DNA of 5,005 nucleotides from NCBI GenBank assembly GCA_013001935.1, contig JABDKZ010000479.1, positions 1-5,005 on the forward strand, read 5' to 3'. Below are positions 1 to 5,005 of this stretch, piece by piece (position 1 is the stretch's first letter; the number at the start of each line of letters is the position of its first letter). The notes under the pieces were generated by a model, which made no database searches, was not told where the DNA came from, and saw only the letters and a program-made list of their open reading frames with translations. The position numbers and the translations under genes were made by a program. The stretch comes from Maribacter sp. GTDB lineage: Bacteria > Bacteroidota > Bacteroidia > Flavobacteriales > Flavobacteriaceae.

Positions 1-1
1 T

Positions 2-127
2 TCAAGGGTTGGGGAAATAAGGATGGCAAGACAGGGACTGTTTACTATTAATGACCGGGATGAAAATACCCCTCAAATCAAGATTGTCCGAGTAGTCTCA
101 ACAATCGATTTTCAGTTAGAGGATTAA
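2..127 (+). CDS. 3' end of an unrecognised gene (partial, runs off left edge)
   Basis: An open frame of 41 codons enters from the left edge and ends at TAA 125-127. The peptide contains [19 protein letters not shown] and ends in an alternating hydrophobic stretch ([16 protein letters not shown]) that looks like a final beta strand. The other two plus-strand frames close by position 51 and 18, and the minus-strand frames are interrupted by several stops, so this is the best coding candidate for the stretch. I do not recognise the family from so short a tail. If real, it converges with the FAH-family gene whose stop lies 58 bp away, so it would not belong to the minus-strand operon. A chance open frame of this length is possible. 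Confidence 0.4.
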   Translation, partial: SRVGEIRMARQGLFTINDRDENTPQIKIVRVVSTIDFQLED

Positions 128-137
128 TATACGTATA
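128..137. repeat. 10-bp perfect palindrome TATACGTATA between convergent genes
   Basis: The bases directly after the stop of the left-edge frame read tatacgtata, which equals its own reverse complement. It sits in the 58-bp gap between two convergent gene ends. It is too AT-rich and lacks a loop, so it is a poor intrinsic terminator. It may be chance in AT-rich DNA or a protein-binding site. No GC-rich hairpin with a T run was seen in 128-185. Confidence 0.2.
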
Positions 138-185
138 CAAAAATCCATTCAGCACAGATTGATTCCTTGCTTAAAACAACACGAA

Positions 186-1043
186 CTACCCCCTAAACGC
201 CCTTGCTTTTTGCCTAGAGGAACCTAATCCATCTATCCCTAATTCTACTATGTCATCAGGTTTTAAGTATCTAGGGGGGTCAAACCCAAGTCCAACTCCA
301 GAGGGCGTTCCCGTAGAAATAACATCACCAGGCAATAAGGTCATGAACTGACTTATATAGCTTATAGATTCGGGAATATTGAAAACAAAATCAGAGGTAT
401 TACTATGCTGCAGTAATTCCCCATTCACTTTCAACCAGAGATTTAGGTTATGTGGATCTTTAATCTCGTCTTTGGTAGCAATAAAAGGCCCTATAGGGGC
501 AAATGAATCGCAACTTTTACCCTTGACCCATTGCCCAGACCGTTCTATCTGGAATTCTCTTTCACTATAATCATTATGCAAAACATAGCCTGCTACATGT
601 TTCATTGCGTCTTCCTTTGACACATAAGAGGCTTTTTCACCAATAACGACTGCTAGTTCAACCTCCCAGTCAGTTTTTGTACTGTTTTTTGGGATAATAA
701 CATCATCATTTGGCCCAACCATTGCAGAGGTGGCTTTAAAGAACAGAACAGGTTCTTTTGGTATCTGCATGCCACTTTCAGCTGCATGTTTAGCATAATT
801 AAGGCCAATACAGATGATTTTGGAAGGTCTGCACATAGGCACACCTAATCGCGTATTTGACGATATAATAGGGCATGTATCGGCATTTGTCGACAACCAA
901 TTTTTTAAGTCGGTAATGCCACCAGCTCCAAAAAAGCTTTCATTATAATCCCGACCAAAACTGGAAACATCAAGTCTAGTCCCATCTTTTAATTGCACCC
1001 CTGGCTTTTCCTTTCCTACTTCTCCAAAACGTATTAACTTCAT
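186..1043 (-). CDS. Fumarylacetoacetate hydrolase-family enzyme, probable 2,4-diketo-3-deoxy-L-fuconate (or L-rhamnonate) hydrolase
   Basis: This 285-residue cytoplasmic protein has the FAH-family layout: a variable N-terminal part (about 1-70) followed by the catalytic beta-roll domain (about 72-285). Visible motifs are GLNYAKHAAE (80-89, with the family His86/Glu89 dyad), the metal-binding WEVE (Glu127, Glu129) with Asp158 in NDYSE, KGKSCDSFAPIGP (174-186, including conserved Lys176) and STGTPSGVG (243-251). All ligands expected for a Mg/Mn-dependent C-C bond hydrolase are present, so it should be active. Length matches bacterial FAH hydrolases annotated as ureidoglycolate lyase or 2-keto-4-pentenoate hydratase-like. 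The SDR gene 17 bp upstream suggests the last step of non-phosphorylating deoxysugar breakdown, cleaving the diketo acid to pyruvate plus L-lactate; this role is inferred from family and neighbour. The ATG at 1043-1041 fits the family start MKLIRFG; no strong Shine-Dalgarno is seen. It ends the operon. Other FAH substrates, such as acylpyruvates, remain possible. Confidence 0.9.
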   Translation of the reverse strand: MKLIRFGEVGKEKPGVQLKDGTRLDVSSFGRDYNESFFGAGGITDLKNWLSTNADTCPIISSNTRLGVPMCRPSKIICIGLNYAKHAAESGMQIPKEPVLFFKATSAMVGPNDDVIIPKNSTKTDWEVELAVVIGEKASYVSKEDAMKHVAGYVLHNDYSEREFQIERSGQWVKGKSCDSFAPIGPFIATKDEIKDPHNLNLWLKVNGELLQHSNTSDFVFNIPESISYISQFMTLLPGDVISTGTPSGVGLGFDPPRYLKPDDIVELGIDGLGSSRQKARAFRG

Positions 1044-1061
1044 CCTGTCTTTGCTACTATT

Positions 1062-1838
1062 TCAATTACCATTCAATGTCACAAAACCACCATCTATTGG
1101 GAAATTGGTCCCCGTAATGAACGAAGCCTCATCCGAACATAAATACAAGGCCAAATTCGCCACCTCTTCGGGATTTCCCATTCTTCCAATAGGTTGGGTT
1201 GCCGCCAATTTTCCAAACATTTCTTCTTCTTTTCCTGGAAAATGCTCTTTTAAATACCCATCTACGAAAGGGGTATGAATTCTTGCTGGTGATATACTAT
1301 TGCACCTTACTCCATATGCAACATAGTCCTTGGCCACAGAATACATCATCGTAAGTGCTGCCCCTTTTGACATTGAATAGGCGAAACGATCATTAATCCC
1401 AACCGAGGAGGCTATTGATGTCATATTCAAAATAACACCGCCCTGTTTTTTCATATAAGGAATTGCAGCATAGATACAATTGTATACCCCTTTTACATTT
1501 ACGGCATATAGCTTATCCATAGCTTCCTCAGAGGTATTCTCAACATTACCGATATGTGCAATACCCGCATTGTTTATGAGTATGTCTAATTGGGCATTCT
1601 TGGCAATGGCATCGATCACATGCTTAACCTCAGATTGTTTTGCAACATTGCACTTATGGCCAAATGCCAAGCCACCGTCTGTAACAATCTCCTCTGCACA
1701 CTCCTGGGCCGCATTAACATTTAGTTCCAAAATATGAACGCTTGCCCTATGTGCTGCAAGGGTTTTGGAAATAGCCTTTCCAATACCGCTACCACCGCCA
1801 GTTACTATTGCTGTTTTCCCTTGAAGATCGAATTTCAT
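1062..1838 (-). CDS. Short-chain dehydrogenase/reductase, probable 2-keto-3-deoxy-L-fuconate (or rhamnonate) 4-dehydrogenase
   Basis: A complete classical SDR of 258 residues. The Rossmann motif TGGGSGIG is at 13-20, NNAG at 89-92, the structural Asn at 114, and the catalytic Ser141, Tyr154 and Lys158 (YSMSK) are all in place. Glu38 at the end of the second beta strand points to NAD(H) rather than NADP(H). The C-terminal part has the usual PIGRMGNPEEVA and SFITGTNFPIDGG segments. Classical SDRs act on many alcohols, so the substrate comes from context: the next gene is an FAH hydrolase, a pair known from the non-phosphorylating L-fucose and L-rhamnose pathways, where the SDR oxidises the 2-keto-3-deoxy acid at C4. 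The start at 1838 is preceded by AAGGTG only 2 nt away (1841-1846), closer than an ideal ribosome site, but MKFDLQGKTAIVTG is a standard SDR N-terminus. It lies 14 bp after apbE, suggesting co-transcription. A sugar or hydroxy-acid dehydrogenase of another pathway is the alternative. Confidence 0.9.
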   Translation of the reverse strand: MKFDLQGKTAIVTGGGSGIGKAISKTLAAHRASVHILELNVNAAQECAEEIVTDGGLAFGHKCNVAKQSEVKHVIDAIAKNAQLDILINNAGIAHIGNVENTSEEAMDKLYAVNVKGVYNCIYAAIPYMKKQGGVILNMTSIASSVGINDRFAYSMSKGAALTMMYSVAKDYVAYGVRCNSISPARIHTPFVDGYLKEHFPGKEEEMFGKLAATQPIGRMGNPEEVANLALYLCSDEASFITGTNFPIDGGFVTLNGN

Positions 1839-1852
1839 ATCACCTTAATTAA

Positions 1853-2848
1853 TTATTCACTTAAAATATAACTATAAAACCCAGGACTATTCCAATTTTG
1901 ATAACCCTCATTTGTCTTGCTTACCCTAAAGATTTCCAAGTTAGGAAATTCAGTAACATGGTCTGTCATTTTTCTAAATTCCATTACACTATACGCTGAG
2001 GCGTAGGCATCGGCCAAGGTGGCATTTTTTGCAATTGTAGTTACTTGAATACGATTACTTAAGGCCATACCAGTTTGGGGATTGACGATATGTGAATACT
2101 TTTTACCCTTAATTTCAACATATTGATACACGTCGCCAGAAGTTGCAACCGCAGCATTCTTTAACGCAATTTTCTTTAGGACCTCTTTACCCTCCGAATT
2201 GAAATGTGAAAACGCCAATACCCAATATTCCTTCGCTGGTGGAGGATTACTTACCCGTATATCCCCACCCATATCAATCAGGGCAGAAGTTACACCATTC
2301 AATTCAAGTATTTTAATTACCTCATCCGCTGCAAAGCCCTTGCCTATGCCTCCCAAATCTAGTTGCATGGCACTAGCATTTAACCGCACCACATTTTTTT
2401 TTGGAAATTCTACAAACTTATAACCCACATTTTGCATCACTTTATTCCTAGCTGATGCTGAAGGAAGTATCCTTGTTTTCCTCGTCTCTCTCCAAAGTTG
2501 GATCAGGGGTCCGGCACTAATGTCAAAAGCACCATTCGTATTTTCAGAAACCTCAGTGGCCTTTTTAAGAACCCTGAATAAATCATCGCTAACAACGACT
2601 TCTTTGTTTACTTCCTTAGCGAGTAAGCTTAGCTCACTAGTATCAATATAATCACTGAATTTTTCATTCAATTCATCAATACGATTGAATGCCAATAAGG
2701 CCATCGAATCTGCCAGCACCTTATCTGTTGTATAAAATACCAGTCCAATTTGGGTACCCATTTGCTGATGGGAATATTCAAACCGTTTTTGGGCATGTGT
2801 AGTAAAACATGTAAAAAACAAGAAGATTATGAAAAAGATTCTTTCCAT
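1853..2848 (-). CDS. apbE: ApbE-family FAD:protein FMN transferase, exported
   Basis: This 331-residue protein belongs to the ApbE family, which uses FAD and Mg2+ to attach FMN by a phosphoester bond to Thr/Ser of exported redox proteins. An N-terminal hydrophobic segment (4-16) ending THA-Q at 17-20 indicates a Sec signal peptide. Cys14 sits in a poor lipobox, so a soluble periplasmic or loosely anchored form is likelier than a lipoprotein. Family blocks in order: QQMGTQIG (28-35), FDISAGPLIQLW (108-119), DLGGIGKGFAADE (164-176), IDMGGDIRVSN (191-201), ATSGDVYQY (235-243), HIVNPQTG (253-260) and DAYASAYSVM (280-289). The Mg-binding Asp280 is kept, while the usual D-x-x-x-T Thr is Ser284 and the usual Asp of HIIDPxTG is Asn256; both look conservative. 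It follows the YceI gene by 40 bp and precedes the SDR by 14 bp. No obvious flavoprotein target (NqrC/RnfG/FMN-bind domain) lies in the window. Confidence 0.93.
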   Translation of the reverse strand: MERIFFIIFLFFTCFTTHAQKRFEYSHQQMGTQIGLVFYTTDKVLADSMALLAFNRIDELNEKFSDYIDTSELSLLAKEVNKEVVVSDDLFRVLKKATEVSENTNGAFDISAGPLIQLWRETRKTRILPSASARNKVMQNVGYKFVEFPKKNVVRLNASAMQLDLGGIGKGFAADEVIKILELNGVTSALIDMGGDIRVSNPPPAKEYWVLAFSHFNSEGKEVLKKIALKNAAVATSGDVYQYVEIKGKKYSHIVNPQTGMALSNRIQVTTIAKNATLADAYASAYSVMEFRKMTDHVTEFPNLEIFRVSKTNEGYQNWNSPGFYSYILSE

Positions 2849-2888
2849 AAAATGGATAAAATAAAGCTATAAAACCCCTTTGGATCCC

Positions 2889-3434
2889 TTATTCTTTTGC
2901 AAAAACCAAATCGAAATTCACAGTAACATCATCACCTACCACGATTGAACCGAACATTGCCTTAGGGGGTTCCATATCATAATCTTGTAATGTTATTTTA
3001 TAACTACCGCTTAGTTTGATGTTTGCATCAGAATTCTTGATGTCTGCCATAACAACAATATCTTTCGCTACGCCAGCAACATTCAATTTCCCTGAAATGG
3101 GCTGATTCACGCCTTCCGAAAAAGCCACATTGCCTGCAGAAAACATGACTTTGGGATGTTCTTCTTTTTTTAGGGCATTGTGTGTCTTCTTATCCATTGT
3201 TGCACCACGGGTACTTACTATACTTGCTACATCGGCTTCAAATGATATTTCTTTGAATGCATCTGCATCCAATACCAATGCACCCCTACAGCTATTCGCC
3301 GTAACGGTCCAATCATGAAGTGTTGACGTACCATCAACTGTCAACGTACTTTCTTCGGATAACGAATAATTCTCTTGGGACCAACCAAGAGAAAAACTAA
3401 AAACCACCAACAAGGCAACTATAAGATTTCTCAT
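2889..3434 (-). CDS. YceI-family secreted lipocalin-like protein
   Basis: A 181-residue protein with a signal peptide (hydrophobic 4-17, probable cleavage before Gln20 in GWSQEN), followed by a YceI-type beta barrel across the rest. Family marks are the first strand TVDGTSTLHDW (32-42), the central block with MDKKTHNALKKEEHPKVMFS (80-99) and the closing block containing LQDYDMEPPKAMFGSIVVGDDV (149-170, with the PP and hydrophobic strand pattern). YceI barrels of known structure bind polyisoprenoid or similar long hydrophobic molecules; the ligand here cannot be read from the sequence. It probably acts in the periplasm. It sits 50 bp after the SUMF1 lipoprotein gene and 40 bp before apbE, so it is likely co-expressed with both. 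The sequence RGAT at 76-79 loosely resembles an FMN-attachment site, discussed separately. Family assignment is firm; cellular role is unknown. Confidence 0.9.
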   Translation of the reverse strand: MRNLIVALLVVFSFSLGWSQENYSLSEESTLTVDGTSTLHDWTVTANSCRGALVLDADAFKEISFEADVASIVSTRGATMDKKTHNALKKEEHPKVMFSAGNVAFSEGVNQPISGKLNVAGVAKDIVVMADIKNSDANIKLSGSYKITLQDYDMEPPKAMFGSIVVGDDVTVNFDLVFAKE

Positions 3435-3484
3435 GTTATTTTTATAAAGTTTAGTATGTAATCAACAAAAAATGGGCCAAAAAC

Positions 3485-4519
3485 CTATCCTTCATCCAAA
3501 ACCATTTGCCAGAATTTCTTCTGTTCTTCCTGGCTAGGCTGTTCTTTGGGACTCACTAATCGCATTCCCACAAAGTTGGAATCTGTGAACCACCAAAAAC
3601 TTTTCGGAATTTGTGGATCACGTTTTTGCAGCTTTACACTTGAGGCCATTCGGGCAGCGGAACGGAGTCCTTCAGCATCATCATCCCACGAACCTCCACG
3701 TATTACCCTTGGGTGGAACACCGTAGGTATTATCCATGGGTTCTTTTCATCCATAGCAGCATACGTATCCGCTTTGTATTCATCCAACGTCCATTCGGCT
3801 ACATTGCCGTGCATATCATGCAATCCCCATTTGTTCGGTAATTTGCTCCCCACTTTCGCATACTTGCTATTGGAATTCTTATAATACACAGCATACTTTG
3901 CCAAATCTTCTTCAGAATCGCCAAACCCATACTTGGTTACAGATCCTGCCCGGGCAGCATATTCCCATTCGGCCTCGGTCGGTAATCTATAAAATCGTCC
4001 TGTTATTTCACTTAGCCACTTACAAAAAACCAAAGCCGAATACGCTGACATACTTACTGCAGGAAAATCGTCCTTGCCCATACCATAGGAGGGATCCTCA
4101 TAAGGAGGGCTCGGCCTGGTGATAGCATCAATAGCACTTAATTTATCGGCCTCCAAGCTATCAAAAAGTGGCTGGTTTTGTTTAAAAAAAAGTTCGAAAA
4201 TTCGCCAAGTAACCTCATATTTACCCATCCAAAATGCATCAACCATCACTTTATTTTGAGGGCCTTCATCTTCTTTTCTCTTTAGTTCACTAGCTGGACT
4301 ACCCATTATAAATTTCCCTTCTGGAACCAAGACCATATCAAAAGTTAAATTGGCTACAGGTATGGTTTCGGTAAAGGACTCGTTTGCTGAAATTTCCTTT
4401 ACCTCCACTTTTTCAACTGTGGAAACCGTTGATTTACAGGAATAAAAGCCTACGATAATAATACAAATTGAAAAAATAAATGAGGGGAATCTGTTTGTTT
4501 TTAGTGCTCGGGTAGCCAT
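3485..4519 (-). CDS. SUMF1/FGE-fold lipoprotein lacking the catalytic cysteine pair
   Basis: A 344-residue protein with the formylglycine-generating enzyme (SUMF1, FGE-sulfatase) fold from about residue 60 to 323. Visible blocks are MVLVPEGKFIMGS (62-74), GKYEVTW (99-105), FPAVSMSAYSALVFCKWLS (152-170), YRLPTEAEWEYAARAG (177-192), WGLHDMHGNVAEW (231-243), RVIRGGSWDDDAEGLRSAAR (271-290) and FVGMRLV (316-322). The N-terminus has a membrane segment (11-27) followed by Cys28 in GFYSC, a loose Bacteroidetes lipobox, so it is probably a lipoprotein; CKS after the cut is not an acidic surface-export signal, suggesting periplasm-facing anchoring. Apart from Cys19, Cys28 and Cys166 there are no cysteines, so the Cys pair that true FGEs carry in the RGGS region is absent and sulfatase activation is unlikely. 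Related non-enzymatic relatives in Flavobacteria include the gliding/secretion lipoproteins GldJ and GldK, but this is shorter and not evidently either. An in-frame TAA sits just upstream of ATG 4519-4517, fixing the start. It is the first gene of the five-gene run. Confidence 0.88.
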   Translation of the reverse strand: MATRALKTNRFPSFIFSICIIIVGFYSCKSTVSTVEKVEVKEISANESFTETIPVANLTFDMVLVPEGKFIMGSPASELKRKEDEGPQNKVMVDAFWMGKYEVTWRIFELFFKQNQPLFDSLEADKLSAIDAITRPSPPYEDPSYGMGKDDFPAVSMSAYSALVFCKWLSEITGRFYRLPTEAEWEYAARAGSVTKYGFGDSEEDLAKYAVYYKNSNSKYAKVGSKLPNKWGLHDMHGNVAEWTLDEYKADTYAAMDEKNPWIIPTVFHPRVIRGGSWDDDAEGLRSAARMASSVKLQKRDPQIPKSFWWFTDSNFVGMRLVSPKEQPSQEEQKKFWQMVLDEG

Positions 4520-4670
4520 TGTTTAAATTTTATTAAATTTATTAAAATTTCGCAGCATAAAATAGGAAACCCGCCTTTATATTTTAATAGATCATGATGA
4601 TTTTGTTACTTATGCAATACCACGTTCCCACACCAAGATTTACTTTAGGAATGTAATTTACCGACCCGAT
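4520..4670 (-). promoter_or_regulatory. 151-bp gap and AT-rich leader, likely promoter region of the five-gene operon
   Basis: This is the only gap over 60 bp among the minus-strand genes, so the promoter of the SUMF1-YceI-apbE-SDR-FAH run most likely lies here. I could not find a convincing Bacteroidetes promoter (TTG about 19-21 bp before TAnnTTTG). The 30 bases before the start codon are nearly pure A/T, typical of Bacteroidetes leaders that do not use a Shine-Dalgarno. A short palindrome atcatgat lies at 4591-4598. No strong terminator hairpin for the upstream CPXCG gene was seen, so read-through is possible. Confidence 0.35.
4525..4550. repeat. AT-only inverted repeat before the SUMF1 lipoprotein gene
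   Basis: The arms aaatttta (4525-4532) and taaaattt (4543-4550) are exact reverse complements around a 10-nt loop, ttaaatttat. The repeat ends 5 bp from the start codon of the SUMF1-fold gene. With only A-T pairs it would form a weak hairpin; an AT-rich leader or a protein-binding site is possible, and chance is also reasonable in such low-complexity sequence. Confidence 0.3.
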
Positions 4671-4853
4671 TTATTGGCTTAATCCATTAGCCTCAAAAGC
4701 TAGGAGTTGATTATTTCTGAATTGTGGACTTACCTCAATTGGATTGCAACAAACTTCACAATCCTCGATATAGGTTTGCTTGCTAATGGAAGTATCAATC
4801 AACATCGATATCTCTTCCCAACAATACGGGCATTGAAAAAAATGTTCGAGCAT
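4671..4853 (-). CDS. CPXCG motif-containing cysteine-rich small protein
   Basis: A 60-residue protein recognisable as the Cys_rich_CPXG type: N-terminal FFQCPYCWEE (5-14) with Cys8 and Cys11, then an acidic IEDCEVCCNPIEV segment (29-41) with Cys32, Cys35 and Cys36. The two knuckles suggest a zinc ribbon with four ligands and one spare cysteine. There is no signal peptide, so it is cytoplasmic. The family is widespread in bacteria, and its function is not known. The start at 4853 places the CPYC motif at the usual distance from the N-terminus. The gene begins 24 bp after the stop of the TolC-type gene on the same strand, suggesting co-transcription; that does not by itself imply a role in efflux. 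The C-terminal 15 residues after the second knuckle look variable. Confidence 0.85.
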   Translation of the reverse strand: MLEHFFQCPYCWEEISMLIDTSISKQTYIEDCEVCCNPIEVSPQFRNNQLLAFEANGLSQ

Positions 4854-4877
4854 TTAATGGGGTCTTAAGAGTACAGC

Positions 4878-5005
4878 TTACAACTCAATATTAAGCAATT
4901 GGCCGGTTAGCTGTAATAACTGTAGTTCGGCGAGCTTGGCATCATACTTTGCCAAATTCCTATTGGTTGCGGCATTTAACAAATTGATCTGGGCCTGTCT
5001 AAACT
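4878..5005 (-). CDS. C-terminus of a TolC-family outer membrane efflux protein (partial, runs off right edge)
   Basis: Reading leftward from the right edge, 42 codons run in frame to TAA at 4880-4878. The peptide includes RQAQINLLNAATNRNLAKYD and ends LQLLQLTGQLLNIEL. A helical tail with a tyrosine-containing repeat and a final L-x-x-L-T-G-x-L motif is typical of the C-terminal helix of TolC-type outer membrane channels. Such proteins form the outer membrane duct of RND or ABC exporters, and the pump genes would be expected further right, outside the window. The frame is too short for the standard ORF cutoff but has no stop and ends naturally. Only the tail is visible, so the substrate and subclass cannot be given. 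Confidence 0.75.
   Translation of the reverse strand, partial: FRQAQINLLNAATNRNLAKYDAKLAELQLLQLTGQLLNIEL

Noticed and set aside
128..185. A bidirectional intrinsic terminator between the convergent gene ends
   Set aside because: No GC-rich stem followed by a T run was found on either strand; only an AT palindrome without a loop.
379..570. Plus-strand open frames inside the FAH, SDR, ApbE, YceI and SUMF1 genes (for example 379-570, 1480-1737, 2199-2423, 3546-3884)
   Set aside because: They lie antisense within well-supported genes and have no recognisable motifs; their composition is that of shadow frames.
2862..2869. TAGCTTTA (minus strand) as a Bacteroidetes -7 element before apbE
   Set aside because: It matches TAnnTTTG at 5 of 6 positions, but no TTG lies at the right distance upstream (nearest about 30 bp), and the gap to the YceI gene is only 40 bp.
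3312..3341. DGTSTL in the YceI N-terminus as a flavinylation target for the neighbouring ApbE
   Set aside because: VDGTSTLHDW is the normal first-strand motif of YceI proteins in Bacteroidetes and lacks the G-A-T core.
3485..4519. A sulfatase-maturing FGE acting with fucoidan sulfatases
   Set aside because: The catalytic cysteine pair is missing and no sulfatase gene is in the window.

Overview
The AT-rich sequence, Bacteroidetes-type signal peptides ending in a Gln at +1, SUMF1-fold lipoprotein and secreted YceI/ApbE proteins suggest a member of the Flavobacteriia, plausibly a marine one. This is inferred from protein style; there is no rRNA or other phylogenetic marker in the window.

Layout: almost everything is on the minus strand, so it reads from right to left. 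At the right edge (5005 to 4671) are the last 42 codons of a TolC-type outer membrane efflux protein and, 24 bp downstream, a 60-residue CPXCG cysteine-rich zinc-ribbon protein. A 151-bp gap (4520-4670) separates these from a tight run of five genes: a SUMF1/FGE-fold lipoprotein (4519-3485), a secreted YceI-family protein (3434-2889), a secreted ApbE FAD:protein FMN transferase (2848-1853), a classical SDR dehydrogenase (1838-1062) and a fumarylacetoacetate hydrolase-family enzyme (1043-186). Gaps inside the run are 50, 40, 14 and 17-18 bp, consistent with one transcript. At the left edge a short reading frame on the plus strand (2-127) appears to be the 3' end of a convergent gene.

Function: the SDR and FAH enzymes match the last two steps of the non-phosphorylating L-fucose/L-rhamnose pathway (oxidation of a 2-keto-3-deoxy sugar acid, then hydrolysis of the 2,4-diketo acid). 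The earlier enzymes (sugar dehydrogenase, lactonase, dehydratase) are not in view, so the exact sugar is open. The other three genes encode envelope proteins: a lipoprotein that has the FGE fold but no catalytic cysteine pair, a lipocalin-like YceI protein, and an enzyme that attaches FMN to exported proteins. Their link with the cytoplasmic sugar pair is the main unexplained point of the window. No mobile element, CRISPR array, tRNA or rRNA was seen, and no stretch over 300 bp lacks a gene.
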